Assembly: GCA_963842155.1 (NCBI GenBank)
Contig: CAWJFP010000040.1
Span: 193,220 to 257,219 of the forward strand
Direction: 5' to 3'
Source of the DNA: CAWJFP01 sp963842155
Lineage (GTDB): Bacteria > Pseudomonadota > Alphaproteobacteria > JACZXZ01
Length of the DNA: 64,000 bases
Shown here: positions 26,955 to 36,923 of the stretch, piece by piece
Numbering within the stretch: the first letter of the stretch is position 1
How the letters are laid out: each line of letters starts with the position of its first letter
Notes under the pieces: model-generated
Seen by the model: the letters and a program-made list of their open reading frames with translations, nothing else
The model's database searches: none
Told to the model about the DNA's origin: nothing
Translations under genes and position numbers: made by a program

Positions 26955-28457
26955 ATGACCGTGACAGTGCGCTTTGCCCCCTCACCCACCGGCTATCTCC
27001 ATATCGGCGGCGCGCGTACGGCGCTCTTCAACTGGCTTTATGCCCGCCACTGCGGCGGGCGCTTCCTGCTCCGCGTCGAGGACACGGATCGCGCGCGCTC
27101 CACCGAGGCCGCCACCCACGCGATCCTCGACGGGCTTCGATGGCTCGGGCTCGAATGGGATGGAGAGGTGATACATCAATTCGCCCGCGCCGCGCGCCAT
27201 GCCGAGATCGCGCGCCAGCTTCTGGCCCAGGGTCATGCCTATTATTGCTATGCCACCCAGGAGGAGCTCGCCGCAATGCGCGAGAAGGCGCGCGCCGAGG
27301 GCAAGCCGCTGCGCTATGACGGGCGTTGGCGCGATCGCGACCCCGCCGAGGCGCCCCCGGGCGTTCCGCCGGTGATCCGGCTCAAGGCGCCGACGACGGG
27401 CGAAACGGTGATCCAGGATCTCGTCCAGGGCGAGGTCCGTGTGTCGAACGAGCAGCTCGACGATATGGTCCTGCTGCGCGCCGACGGCACTCCCACCTAC
27501 ATGCTGTCGGTCGTGGTCGACGATCACGACATGGCAATCACGCATGTGATCCGCGGCGACGATCATTTGACCAACGCCTTCCGCCAGCTGCAGCTCTACC
27601 GGGCGCTCGACTGGCCGGCGCCGGCATTCGCCCATATCCCGCTCATCCATGGTCCCGACGGCGCCAAGCTCTCCAAGCGCCATGGAGCGCTCGGCGTCGA
27701 CGCCTATCGGGACAAGGGCTATCTGCCCGAGGCCTTGCGCAATTATCTCCTCCGCCTCGGCTGGGCGCATGGCGACGACGAGATCATCTCCACCGAGCAG
27801 GCGATCGCCTGGTTCGACATCAAGGACGTGGGGCGCTCGGCCGCGCGCTTCGATTTCGCCAAGCTCGACAGCGTGAACGCGCATTATCTGCGCGAGAGCC
27901 CGAATGCAAGGCTGGTCGAGCTGCTGGAGCCCTTTCTCGCCAAGCTACTGCCGGCGCCCCTCGACGCCGCGCAAAAGGCCAGGCTCGAGCGCGCCATGGA
28001 CGGGCTCAAGCAGCGCGCGCGCACGCTCGTCGATCTGGCCGACGCGGCGGCCTTCTATATTCGCGCCAGGCCGATCCCGCTCGATGGCAAGGCCGCAGCC
28101 CTGCTCGACGAGGCCGCGCGCGCGCGCGTTGCTCGCCTGATACCCCTATTGCCCGCGCCCGAGAATTGGACGGCGCCGGAACTCGAGGCCGCGGTCCGGC
28201 GTTTGGCCGACAGCGAGGGGGGCAAGCTCGGCGCCGTCGCCCAACCGCTGCGCGCGGCGCTCACCGGTGCTACCATATCTCCAGGGATTTTCGAGGTCAT
28301 GGAGTTGTTGGGACGCGAGGAGGTCATTGGCCGCTTGCTTGATGTTGCGGTTGCGAAAAATCGGCCCAATCGGTTTGATTTCTTTACCGCAGTGCAGTAT
28401 TTTCACTCTACGCGGCTGGACTGCTTTTCCGAGCGTCAGCGGGAGGGAGCGAAATAA
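26955..28457 (+). CDS. gltX: Glutamyl-tRNA synthetase
   Basis: Charges tRNA-Glu (and possibly tRNA-Gln where GatCAB is used). The 500 residues show the class I motifs PTGYLHIGGAR (HIGH) near residue 11 and KLSKRHG (KMSKS type) near 239. The protein has about 30 extra residues after the normal end (GREEVIGRLLDVA), in a locally AT-richer stretch. That stretch may mainly be the gltA promoter region, so either the tail is real or the true stop was lost to an indel. The annotated stop overlaps the gltA ATG by one base (TAATG). Confidence 0.94.
   Translation: MTVTVRFAPSPTGYLHIGGARTALFNWLYARHCGGRFLLRVEDTDRARSTEAATHAILDGLRWLGLEWDGEVIHQFARAARHAEIARQLLAQGHAYYCYATQEELAAMREKARAEGKPLRYDGRWRDRDPAEAPPGVPPVIRLKAPTTGETVIQDLVQGEVRVSNEQLDDMVLLRADGTPTYMLSVVVDDHDMAITHVIRGDDHLTNAFRQLQLYRALDWPAPAFAHIPLIHGPDGAKLSKRHGALGVDAYRDKGYLPEALRNYLLRLGWAHGDDEIISTEQAIAWFDIKDVGRSAARFDFAKLDSVNAHYLRESPNARLVELLEPFLAKLLPAPLDAAQKARLERAMDGLKQRARTLVDLADAAAFYIRARPIPLDGKAAALLDEAARARVARLIPLLPAPENWTAPELEAAVRRLADSEGGKLGAVAQPLRAALTGATISPGIFEVMELLGREEVIGRLLDVAVAKNRPNRFDFFTAVQYFHSTRLDCFSERQREGAK
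28375..28403 (+). promoter_or_regulatory. Candidate gltA promoter inside the gltX tail
   Basis: TTGATT (28375-28380) and TATTTT (28398-28403) are exactly 17 bases apart, about 55 bases before the gltA start and within the last codons of gltX, in a locally AT-rich stretch. A strong GGGAGGGAG ribosome-binding site (28441-28449) follows. This would give gltA transcription independent of gltX. Confidence 0.5.
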
Positions 28458-29779
28458 TGAGCAACCTGAAATCCGTCCCACAACATGATGAAACCGCTAC
28501 GTTAATTGATAATGTCACGGGCAAGTCGGTGGAGCTGCCCATCATCGGCGGCGCGATCGGGCCGCGCGTGGTGGACATCCGCTCCCTCTATGGCGGCACC
28601 GAGATGTTCACCTACGACCCCGGCTTCACCTCGACCGCGAGCTGCGAATCCAAAATCACCTATATCGACGGCGATCAGGGCATCCTGCTCCATCGCGGCT
28701 ATCCCATCGAGGAGCTCGCCGAGCATAGCGACTTCCTCGAGGTGGCCTATCTGCTGCTCAATGGCGAGCTGCCCGACGCCGGCGAGAAGACGCAATTCCT
28801 CGACGCGATTACCCATCACACGATGGTGCACGAGCAATTGGCGATGTTCTATCGCGGCTTCCGGCGCGACGCGCATCCCATGGCGGTGATGGTGGGCGTG
28901 GTCGGCGCGCTCGCCGCCTTCTACCATGACAGCACCGACATCACCGATCCGCAGCATCGTAAGATCGCCTCGCACCGATTGATCGCCAAGATGCCGACGA
29001 TTGCGGCCTGGGCCTACAAATATACTCTCGGCCAGCCCTTCGTTTATCCCTGGAACGCGCTGACCTATGCCGAGAACTTCCTGCGCATGACCTTCGCCGT
29101 GCCCGCCGAGGAGTACAAGATCAACCCGGTGATGGCCAAGGCGATGGACAAGATCTTCATCCTCCACGCCGATCACGAGCAGAACGCATCGACTTCCACG
29201 GTGCGGCTCGCCGGTTCGAGCGGCGCCAATCCCTTCGCCTGCATCGCCGCGGGCATCGCCTCGCTCTGGGGGCCCGCGCATGGCGGCGCCAACGAGGCGG
29301 TCCTCAATATGCTGCAGCAAATCGGCAGCAAGGACAAGATTCCCGAATATATCAAGCGCGCGAAGGACAAGGACGACCCCTTCCGACTCATGGGCTTCGG
29401 ACACCGCGTCTACAAGAACTACGATCCGCGCGCCAACGTGTTGCGGCGCAGCTGCCGCGAGGTGCTGGAGGAGCTCGGAGTGAAGAAGGAGCCGCTGCTC
29501 GACATCGCCATGGAGCTGGAGCGCATCGCGCTCGAGGACGATTATTTCGTCCAGCACAAGCTCTATCCCAACGTCGACTTCTACTCGGGCATCATCCTCA
29601 AGGCGATGGGCTTCCCGACCAGCATGTTCACCGCGCTCTTCGCAGTCGCGCGCACCACGGGCTGGGTCGCGCAGTGGAACGAGATGATCGAGGATCCCTC
29701 GCAGAAGATCGGCCGGCCGCGGCAGCTCTACACGGGCGCCCCGCTGCGCCATTACGTTCCGGTCGAGGAGCGCGCCTGA
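28457..29779 (+). CDS. gltA: Citrate synthase
   Basis: Condenses acetyl-CoA and oxaloacetate at the entry of the TCA cycle. The 440-residue type II enzyme has the family length. It shows DGDQGILLHRGYPIEELAE, LHADHEQNASTSTVRLAGSSGANPFACIAAGIASLWGP in pieces (catalytic His region), the signature GFGHRVYKNYDPRA, and the catalytic aspartate in VDFYSG. A GGGAGGGAG ribosome-binding site precedes the ATG. It converges on gloA with only about 20 bases between stops. Confidence 0.97.
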   Translation: MSNLKSVPQHDETATLIDNVTGKSVELPIIGGAIGPRVVDIRSLYGGTEMFTYDPGFTSTASCESKITYIDGDQGILLHRGYPIEELAEHSDFLEVAYLLLNGELPDAGEKTQFLDAITHHTMVHEQLAMFYRGFRRDAHPMAVMVGVVGALAAFYHDSTDITDPQHRKIASHRLIAKMPTIAAWAYKYTLGQPFVYPWNALTYAENFLRMTFAVPAEEYKINPVMAKAMDKIFILHADHEQNASTSTVRLAGSSGANPFACIAAGIASLWGPAHGGANEAVLNMLQQIGSKDKIPEYIKRAKDKDDPFRLMGFGHRVYKNYDPRANVLRRSCREVLEELGVKKEPLLDIAMELERIALEDDYFVQHKLYPNVDFYSGIILKAMGFPTSMFTALFAVARTTGWVAQWNEMIEDPSQKIGRPRQLYTGAPLRHYVPVEERA

Positions 29780-29800
29780 CGCAAGGCGGGCGCCGGCCGC

Positions 29801-30242
29801 TCAGTCCCGCTCGATCAACTCGATCTTGTAGCCGTCGGGATCCTCGACGAACGCGATGACGGTGCTGCCATGCTTCATCGGCCCCGGCGGGCGCGGAAAT
29901 CTTGACGCCCTCCCTGGCGAGCCGCTCGCAAGCCCCATGAATGTCCCGCACGGCGATCGCCAGATGGCCGAAGGCCTCGCCCAGCGCATAGGGCTCCTTC
30001 CTCGGCCAGTTATAAGTGAGCTCGATCACCGTCGAGGCCTCCTCTTCGCCGTAGCCGACGAAGGCGAGCGTGAATTCTCCGCTCGGATAATCCTTCCTGC
30101 GCAACAGCTTCATGCCGAGGAGGCGCGTGTAGAAATCGAGCGATTTCTCCAGATCGCGCACCCGCAGCATGGTGTGAAGCAGACGGGAGTGCTCGAACCC
30201 GCTTCCCTGCCGTTTGCCCGCCAAAGTGTCGCTGATCGTCAT
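29801..30242 (-). CDS. gloA: Lactoylglutathione lyase (one frame break)
   Basis: Glyoxalase I, which isomerises the methylglyoxal-glutathione hemithioacetal. Starting at 30242 the frame gives LLHTMLRVRDLEKSLDFYTRLLGMKLLRR and STVIELTYNW. It then breaks near 29900, where one T is extra, and continues in the next frame with PPGPMKHGSTVIAFVEDPDGYKIELIERD to a stop at 29801. Corrected length is about 146 residues, with the metal ligands His (LLHT), Glu (VIELTYN), His (AFGHLA) and Glu (KIELIE). It lies 70 bases upstream of lpxB on the same strand. Confidence 0.88.
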
Positions 30243-30312
30243 GGGCCAACTCCTGTTGATTCGGTGGCGCTCTCGATGCGCCTGTCCGGCGAAAATATTC
30301 CCTGCCGGGTCA

Positions 30313-31530
30313 TTACGCTACCGCCCGCGCGGGCTGCCGGCATTCCGCTATCGCCTTGAGGACGGTGCGCGCCGCGCGCGTGCTGGGCGGCGGCCCGTCG
30401 AGGCCGAGACGCTGCAGCACCTCCGCTGCACCCTCGAGCTGAGCGCGCCTCGCGTCGGGGTCGCGCAGCAAATGGGCGACGGCGGGCGCCAGAAGGGAAG
30501 GCCGGCATTTGCCGAGGAGAAATTCCGGGACCAGCTCCCGTCCGAGCATCAGATTGATCAGGCAGGCATAACGGAAGCGCGCCAGGATGGGTCGGCCGAA
30601 GAAGGCGGTCAGCGGATTGACGCGATAGGCGATGACCATGGGCGTGCGCGCGATCGCGAGCTCGAGGCTTATGGTGCCAGAGGCGGCGAGCGCTGCGTCC
30701 GCCGCCGCCAATGCATCGTATTTCTCGTCCTGACCCCTGACGACGACAGCCGGCACGGGCCAGCCGGCGGCAGCCCGGGCAACCTGGTCGGCGACGGTAG
30801 CGACTGTCGGAACCGCCACGCGCAAGTCGGGGAAGTCGCGCTTGAGCAGCCGCAAGGTCTCGGCAAAGACGGGCATCAGCCGCGTGGTCTCGCCGCGCCG
30901 GCTTCCCGGCAGCACGGCCAGGAGCGGCGCGTCCGGCGGAATGCCATGGCGCGCCCGAAAGCCGGCCCCATCGCCCCGATCGGCCCCCTCCTCCAGCACC
31001 GGATGGCCGACGAAGCTGGTCGCGAGGCCATGGCGCTCGAAATAAGGCGGCTCGAAAGGAAGCAAGGTCATCATATGGTCGAGGAAGCCCGCGACATATC
31101 GAGCCTTCCAGGGCCGCCAGGCCCAAACCATCGGCGCCACGTAATGAATGAGCGGGATGCCTTCGCCCTTGAGCTGGCGCTCGACGCGGAAGCAGAAGCC
31201 GGTCGCGTCGACCGAGACGACCGCCGAGGGCCGCAGGCGGCGGATGCGCGCCACCGTCTCCCGCACGCGGCGCAGCACGCGCGGAATGCTGGGAATGACC
31301 TCGGCCACGCCCATGATCGAGAGTTCGGCCATGGGGAACTGGCTGCGCAGCCCCTCTCCCGCCATGCGCTCGCCGCCGATCCCCTCGAAGCGCGCCATGC
31401 CGTTGGTTTCGCGCTTGAGCGCCGCCATCAGCCGCGCGCCCAGCGCGTCGCCCGACGGCTCGCCGGCCATGATGAAGATGAGCGGGGCGTCCATTTCGCC
31501 GGCCGCCGGCGGCGGCGCTGGCGACCTCAT
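30313..31530 (-). CDS. lpxB: Lipid-A-disaccharide synthase
   Basis: Glycosyltransferase that joins UDP-2,3-diacylglucosamine and lipid X on the inner membrane. Its core reads IFIMAGEPSGDALGARLMAAL, GIGGERMAGEGL, VDATGFCFRVERQLK, YVAPMVWAWRPWKARYV and LPGSRRGETTRLMP, all diagnostic. Two starts are possible: 31530 (overlapping the lpxI stop as ATGA, 405 residues, chosen for translational coupling) or 31494 (393 residues, MDAPLIFIMA, nearer to the usual length). It ends the lpxA-lpxI-lpxB run. Confidence 0.95.
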   Translation of the reverse strand: MRSPAPPPAAGEMDAPLIFIMAGEPSGDALGARLMAALKRETNGMARFEGIGGERMAGEGLRSQFPMAELSIMGVAEVIPSIPRVLRRVRETVARIRRLRPSAVVSVDATGFCFRVERQLKGEGIPLIHYVAPMVWAWRPWKARYVAGFLDHMMTLLPFEPPYFERHGLATSFVGHPVLEEGADRGDGAGFRARHGIPPDAPLLAVLPGSRRGETTRLMPVFAETLRLLKRDFPDLRVAVPTVATVADQVARAAAGWPVPAVVVRGQDEKYDALAAADAALAASGTISLELAIARTPMVIAYRVNPLTAFFGRPILARFRYACLINLMLGRELVPEFLLGKCRPSLLAPAVAHLLRDPDARRAQLEGAAEVLQRLGLDGPPPSTRAARTVLKAIAECRQPARAVA

Positions 31531-32348
31531 TCCGGCACGCTGATGCCGAGCACGAAGAGGCCGGTCTGGTCGGCGGTTCGCGCTACGGCCTCGCGATCGA
31601 TGACGAGCGCCGCGCCGGCTTCGACCGCGATGCCGCGCAGCCCGGCGGCCTTGGCGTTCTGGATCGTGCGCGGCCCGATCGCCGGCAGATCGACGCGGCG
31701 CTCTTGCCCCGGCTTCTTGACCTTGACGAGCACCCCGCCCGGTCCCTTGCGCTTGAGCTTTCCGGCGCGCTCGATCATGGCGTCCGTGCCCTCGACCGCC
31801 TCGACGGCCAGCACGATGCCTTGCTGCACGATGGCGCCCTGACCCACGTCGACCCGTCCCACCGCCTTCGCCACCTCGACGCCGCGCTCGATATCCTGAA
31901 GCGCCTGCTGGTCGGGCACGAAGCGGCCATAGGCGCCTTCGGTCGCGAGCAAATCGCGATCGATCGTCTCCGGCCCGACCACGCGGAAGCCGAGGCCCTC
32001 GGCCCAACGCACGGCGGCCGAATGGAGCGAATCGTCGCGGGCGAATTTCGGGCCGATCTCGAGGAGGAAGCGCAGCATCTGCGCATCGGGGAGCATTTCG
32101 AGAATGCTGGGGCGATGGAAGCGGCCGGCCAGCACCACCTCCTCGACCTCGTTGGCGCGCAAGAGCCGCACCGCTTCGCCGAGGGCGCCGATGCGAACCC
32201 AAGCGTGGGGGGCCGCGGCGATCTGCTCCTCCTCCGCCTGGCCCTTGACCGCGACGACGAAGACATCGCGCCCTTCCTTGCGACAGGCTTCGATAAGCCG
32301 CGCCGGCAAGGCGCCGCCGCCCGCGAGAATGCCGAGCCTACTCGACAT
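31527..32348 (-). CDS. lpxI: UDP-2,3-diacylglucosamine pyrophosphatase LpxI
   Basis: Hydrolyses UDP-2,3-diacylglucosamine to lipid X, replacing LpxH in many alphaproteobacteria. The 273-residue protein begins LGILAGGGALPARLIEACR and contains GRFHRPSILEMLPD, the conserved KVKKPGQERRVDLPAIGPRTI and GIAVEAGAALVIDR. These match the DUF1009/LpxI family. It overlaps lpxA by 11 bases upstream and lpxB by 4 bases downstream, so lpxA-lpxI-lpxB is tightly coupled. Confidence 0.94.
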   Translation of the reverse strand: MSSRLGILAGGGALPARLIEACRKEGRDVFVVAVKGQAEEEQIAAAPHAWVRIGALGEAVRLLRANEVEEVVLAGRFHRPSILEMLPDAQMLRFLLEIGPKFARDDSLHSAAVRWAEGLGFRVVGPETIDRDLLATEGAYGRFVPDQQALQDIERGVEVAKAVGRVDVGQGAIVQQGIVLAVEAVEGTDAMIERAGKLKRKGPGGVLVKVKKPGQERRVDLPAIGPRTIQNAKAAGLRGIAVEAGAALVIDREAVARTADQTGLFVLGISVPE

Positions 32349-33168
32349 CCTCCGGCCGCGGCTGGCAGATGGCGCGGCTCGAATCGGCGCGAATGAAGGA
32401 GACGATCTCCATCACGACCTCGTTGTCGTGATAGATCTCCTCCACGTCCAACAGCCGCTCCGTCATGGTGCCCTCCTGGGCAAAGAGCAGCCGATAGGCG
32501 GTGCGCAATGCGTGGATCTCGTCGCGGCTAAAGCCGCGACGCTTGAGCCCGATGATGTTCAGCCCGCCGAGGCGCGCGCGATTTCCCATGACGGTGCCGT
32601 AGGGGATGACGTCGTTCTCGACCCCCGACATGCCGCCGATCATGGCGTGGCGGCCGATGCGGCAGAATTGATGCACCGCGCAAAGCCCGCCGAGGAAGGC
32701 CCAGTCGCCCACCTCCACATGCCCGCCGAGGGTGGCGTTATTCACCATCACCACATGGTCGCCGAGCCGGCAGTCATGCGCGACATGGACACCGGCCATG
32801 AACAGGCAATGGCTGCCGACGCGCGTGACCATACCGCCGCCGGCGGTGCCCGGATTCATGGTGACATATTCGCGGATCATGTTGGACGCGCCGATGACGA
32901 GTTCGGATGGCTCCCCCTTGTATTTCAGATCCTGCGGGATCTGCCCGATCGAGGCGAAGGGAAAGATGACGGTGTCCTCGCCCACGGTGGTGCGCCCGTC
33001 GATCACGACATGCGCGCTGACCTGCACCCGCTCCTTGAGGCGCACGTGAGGGCCGATGACCGCGTAGGGACCGATCTCGACGCCCGCGCCAAGCTCGGCC
33101 CGGCGGTCGACGATCGCGCTCGGATGGATGCCGCCGCGCGGCGCCTTGCTGCGGTCGAGCGCCGTCAT
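32338..33168 (-). CDS. lpxA: UDP-N-acetylglucosamine acyltransferase LpxA
   Basis: First step of lipid A synthesis: transfers a 3-hydroxyacyl chain from ACP to UDP-GlcNAc. The 276 residues form a left-handed beta-helix of hexapeptide repeats (about 15-195). FASIGQIPQDLKYKGE and HVAHDCRLGDHVVMVNNA, the latter holding the catalytic histidine region, are present, followed by a helical C terminus starting GLKRRGFSRDEI. It follows fabZ by 4 bases. The acyl chain length cannot be read with confidence. Confidence 0.96.
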   Translation of the reverse strand: MTALDRSKAPRGGIHPSAIVDRRAELGAGVEIGPYAVIGPHVRLKERVQVSAHVVIDGRTTVGEDTVIFPFASIGQIPQDLKYKGEPSELVIGASNMIREYVTMNPGTAGGGMVTRVGSHCLFMAGVHVAHDCRLGDHVVMVNNATLGGHVEVGDWAFLGGLCAVHQFCRIGRHAMIGGMSGVENDVIPYGTVMGNRARLGGLNIIGLKRRGFSRDEIHALRTAYRLLFAQEGTMTERLLDVEEIYHDNEVVMEIVSFIRADSSRAICQPRPEDVE

Positions 33169-33172
33169 CGCG

Positions 33173-33655
33173 CTAGCCTTCGAGGATCATGGCGCCGAAG
33201 GTGGCCTCGGCGACCAAGGCGTCGCCTACGCGCGCCTCGGCGCGGAACTTCCAAACCATGCCCCTGTGCTTATGCTTGATCACAAGGATGCGCAAGGTGT
33301 CGCCCGGCCCGACGGGGCGGCGAAAGCGCGCGTCGTCGACAGTCATGAAATAGACGAGCTTGCCCTCGGCCGAGGCGCCCAGCGAATGGACCACGAGCAC
33401 CGCGGCCGTCTGGGCCATCGCCTCGATGATGAGCACACCCGGCATCACGGGGCGTTGCGGGAAATGGCCTTGGAAATAAGGCTCGTTGATCGAGACGTTC
33501 TTGATGCCTACCGCGCTCACATTGGCGACCGCGTCGACGACCCGGTCGATCATCAGGAACGGGTAGCGATGCGGGATCATCCGCATCACCCCGTTGATGT
33601 CGATCTCGACTGGAGCCGCGCTCGTCGCCGTAGCTTCCATGGTGACGTTGTCCAA
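33173..33655 (-). CDS. fabZ: 3-hydroxyacyl-ACP dehydratase FabZ
   Basis: Hot-dog fold dehydratase of fatty acid elongation. The 160 residues include DINGVMRMIPHRYPFLMIDRV in pieces and the active-site HFPQRPVMPGVLIIEAMAQ with the His and Glu. KFRAEARVGDALVAEATFGA follows. The N-terminal 15 residues are a short variable extension. It competes with LpxA/LpxD for 3-hydroxyacyl-ACP, which explains its regular place among lpx genes. Here the gene before it is ompH rather than lpxD. Confidence 0.95.
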   Translation of the reverse strand: MDNVTMEATATSAAPVEIDINGVMRMIPHRYPFLMIDRVVDAVANVSAVGIKNVSINEPYFQGHFPQRPVMPGVLIIEAMAQTAAVLVVHSLGASAEGKLVYFMTVDDARFRRPVGPGDTLRILVIKHKHRGMVWKFRAEARVGDALVAEATFGAMILEG

Positions 33656-33840
33656 TTCTACCCGCTCGCCGCAACCGGAACCATTGCCGGCCGGGCGATC
33701 GACCGGGCCGCAGCCGGCCTGCCGGCAAGATTAGTGCCCGATCCTAAGCAATTTATCAATGATTCCGCCGCATCGCGCCGCGCCGGCAGCGACGCGGGCG
33801 GCGGCGGGCGGCCCGGCAGGGCTTCGCGGCGCGCTCACCC

Positions 33841-34398
33841 TCAGTCCTTCGGCACTTGGACGGTGACCGTCGGCAGTTTCGTATTGAGCCGCTTCAGCAC
33901 GTCGGCCGTGATGTCGAGCTCGGGCGCAGCATGGATCACGTCCGCGCGCGTGAGCACGAGCGTGAGGTTCATCTCCTTCGCGATCTGATCGACGACCTGC
34001 ACGAGCGCCGTGCGAATCTGCTCCGCGGCCCCGCTGTCGATCTCGGCCAGCTTGCGCCGGCGTGCTTGGAGCTCGCGCTCGAAGGCGGCGACCTTCTGCT
34101 GAAAGTCGCGCTGCTTCTGCTGCAGCGCGTCGGCCGCGAGCGTGGCGCGCTGCTGCTCGAGATCCTGCTGCTCCTTCTCGAGCTTGTCCTTCTCGGCGGT
34201 GAGCGCTTGGTCGTAGGTCTTGCCGATCTTCTCGATCTGGCTCCGCACGGCCTTCGCCGCCTCGGAGTTCTGCATGATCTGCCCCGTATCGACGACCGCG
34301 ACGGTGGGTACCCGCTTCTGCGCCCAAGCGGGCGAGACGGGTGCCAAGACGAGCATGGATAGCAGCAAGCTGCATAGAACGATGAACGTGCGCTGCAT
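33841..34398 (-). CDS. ompH: OmpH/Skp-family periplasmic chaperone
   Basis: Periplasmic holdase for outer-membrane proteins on their way to BamA. The 185-residue protein has a signal peptide (1-26, ending SPAWA). A central long coiled coil (about 55-125, rich in Lys, Glu, Gln: TAEKDKLEKEQQDLEQQRA) fits the tentacles of Skp. A beta-rich C terminus with LVLTRADVIHAAPELDITADVLKRL follows. It lies 35 bases downstream of bamA, the usual partner. A 185-base gap without a gene separates it from fabZ. Confidence 0.9.
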   Translation of the reverse strand: MQRTFIVLCSLLLSMLVLAPVSPAWAQKRVPTVAVVDTGQIMQNSEAAKAVRSQIEKIGKTYDQALTAEKDKLEKEQQDLEQQRATLAADALQQKQRDFQQKVAAFERELQARRRKLAEIDSGAAEQIRTALVQVVDQIAKEMNLTLVLTRADVIHAAPELDITADVLKRLNTKLPTVTVQVPKD

Positions 34399-34433
34399 GT
34401 GCGATTCCTGACTTTGCTATGAAGATGCCGATT

Positions 34434-36867
34434 CTAGAACCGGGTGCCGAAGCTGAAGTAGAGCAACTGCTTCTTATCGTACGGTTCGCGTTTCACCGGA
34501 TAGGCGAGGTCGACCTGGATGGGACCGAAGGGCGACTTCCAGGAGATGCCGAAGCCCGGCGAGATTCGAATTGAATTGATGTCGTGGAGAGGGATGTTGG
34601 CGATATTGTCCGTTTGCCACAGGCTGCCCGCATCGACGAAGACATGGCCGAGGATGCCGAACTCCTTGGGCAGACCGATGGGGAAGGAAAGCTGAGCAGT
34701 GGCAACATAATATTTCAGGCCGCCGATCTCGTCGCCGGTCACGGCATCCTGCGGGCCAACGCCGCCGGTATAGAAGCCGCGCAGATTTTGCCCACCCAGG
34801 TAGAAGCGATCGAGCAGCGGGACGTCCCGGCCGAACTCGGTCATGATCCCGCCTTCGGCCGTGAAGCTGGCTACCCACTGGTCCGCGATGGGATAGTAGG
34901 TCCCGCCGGCCACTTTATTGCTCAAGAACAACGCGTTGCCGCCAAGGCCGGCAAAGCCCACGTCATATTTCAGGAAATAGCCGCGCGTCGGATCCTGCCG
35001 GTTGTCGCGCTTGTCCCACATCAGCGTCTGCCCCACCTCGGAGGTCGAATATGAGCCCTGCTCGGCCATCAGATATGGGGAGGTGTCGGATATGTTGCCG
35101 ATCGTGTCCTGGCGTATGGTGTAGCTCCAGGTTTGCGTGAGATCGGGAATTACTTCGTAACCCGCCTTGGCCACCGCTCCGACCGCGTGCTGGCGGAAAT
35201 TGGCTTCGCCGTAGTAGTCGGTGCGCGTGTAAAACAGGTCCGCCGAGGTCGCGATTTTGGTATCCATGAAATAGGGGTCGGAAGCGTTGAGGTCGACCTG
35301 TTGCTGCCGTTGCGAGAGCTCGAAATTGGCACCCAGGCCATAGCCGCGGCCGAGGAAATTCGAACTCGTTGATGCCGAAGTCGCCGATCGCGCCCTCGTA
35401 GGTGGAAAATCCGGCGCCGAGCGAGATCTGACCCGTGGGCTGCTCCTTGACGTCCACGTTGACGATGGTGGTGTCGGGCTGCGAGCCGGGGGTGTTGCTG
35501 ATGTCGGACGATTCGAAATAGCCGAGGTTCTTGAGCCGGCGGCGAGATTCCTCGATCTTCGCCGTGCTGTACGCGTCGCCCTCGGCGAATTGCAGCTCGC
35601 GCAGGATCACCTTGTCGATGGTACGCGTGTTGCCCTTGATGTTGATGCGCTCGACATAGACGCGCGGGCCTTGCTGCACGTCGAAGAGGATATCGATCGT
35701 CCTCTTGTCCCTGTTCCGGGTCACGCGCGGGCGCACGTCGACGAAGGCGTAGCCGAGATTGCCCAGATGGTTCGAGATCTTGGTGACGCCGTCCTCGACC
35801 AGATCGGCGTTGTACCAGGTTCCTTCGCGAATGGTGAGCAGGTCGGCCAGCTCTTGAGCGTCGACCTCCTTGACCGCGCTTTTCACCATCACCTTGCCGA
35901 ACTCGTAACGATCTCCCTCGTCCAACGTGAAGGTCACGTAGAAGCCCTCGTCGTTGGGCGCGAGCTCGGCCACCGCCGAAACCACGCGGAAGTCGGCATA
36001 GCCCTCGGAAAGGTAGAACTTGCGCAAAAGCTCGCGATCGTAGTTGAGCCGGTCGGCGTCATAGGTGTCGCTCGAGCTCAGGAACTTCCACCAGGCATAT
36101 TCGGAGGTCTGCACCTTCTCCCGCAGGCGGGTGTCGCTGAAGGCATGGTTGCCGATGAAGCTGATGCGCGTCACATGCGTCTTGTCGCCCTCGTGGATCT
36201 CGTAGACCAGATCGACGCGGTTCTCGGGCTGGACGATCACCTTGGGCTCGACCGTCGCGCCGAACCGGCCGTTCTTGCGATAAACATCGAGGATCCGCTT
36301 GACGTCCTCCTGCACCTTGGTCCGAGTATAGACCGAGCGCGGCTTGAGCTGGATCTCGCCGTTGAGGGTCTTGTCTTCGACCTTGCTGTTCCCTTCGAAG
36401 GCGATGCGGTTGATGATCGGATTCTCGACGACGTGGACGATGAGCGTGGTCTCCTCCCGCCGCAACGTCACGTCCGCATAAAGCCCGGTCGCGAACAGCG
36501 CCTTCAGCGATTCATCCATCTTGTCGGGATCGAAGCGATCGCCGAGCTGCAGGGTGAGATAGGACCGCACGGTCGACGGCTCGATGCGCTGGCTGCCCTC
36601 GATGCGGATCTGCCGGATGATGTCGGCGGAATCGGGCGTCGGCGCGGGCCCGGGCGCGGGCGTACCAATGGGATTGTCGAGCGACGATTTGGGCGGATTG
36701 TCGAGCGGCGATTTGGGCGCGCCGCCCAGGCCGGTCTCGGGAAGCAACGGGGTGGTGCCGAGCGAGGGCTGGGCCGATGTCTGGGTCTGGCTCGCTGCGG
36801 GCGCAGGCGGCAGCAAGAATATTACCGCCAGGCCGAGGCCGAGCGCATACCCATAGGTCAATCGCAC
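34434..36867 (-). CDS. bamA: Outer-membrane assembly factor BamA (one frame break)
   Basis: Central beta-barrel of the BAM complex that inserts outer-membrane proteins. From 36867 the frame gives a signal peptide (1-26), a Pro-rich stretch and five POTRA domains (about 65-450). It also gives GAGFSTYEGAIGDFGINEFEF at the start of the barrel, quoted here in part. One extra base near 35357 (in the plus-strand run AAATT) shifts the frame. The rest of the barrel reads in the next frame, with VGPQDAVTGDEIGGLKYYV, SFPIGLP and the C-terminal aromatic FSFGTRF. Corrected length is about 810 residues. Because bamA is essential, a consensus error is more likely than a true break. Confidence 0.93.
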
Positions 36868-36923
36868 CGAATAGCTCCCCTGTCGATTGCTATTTCTTTT
36901 TGGAAGTTTAAGGACTTAGCCGG

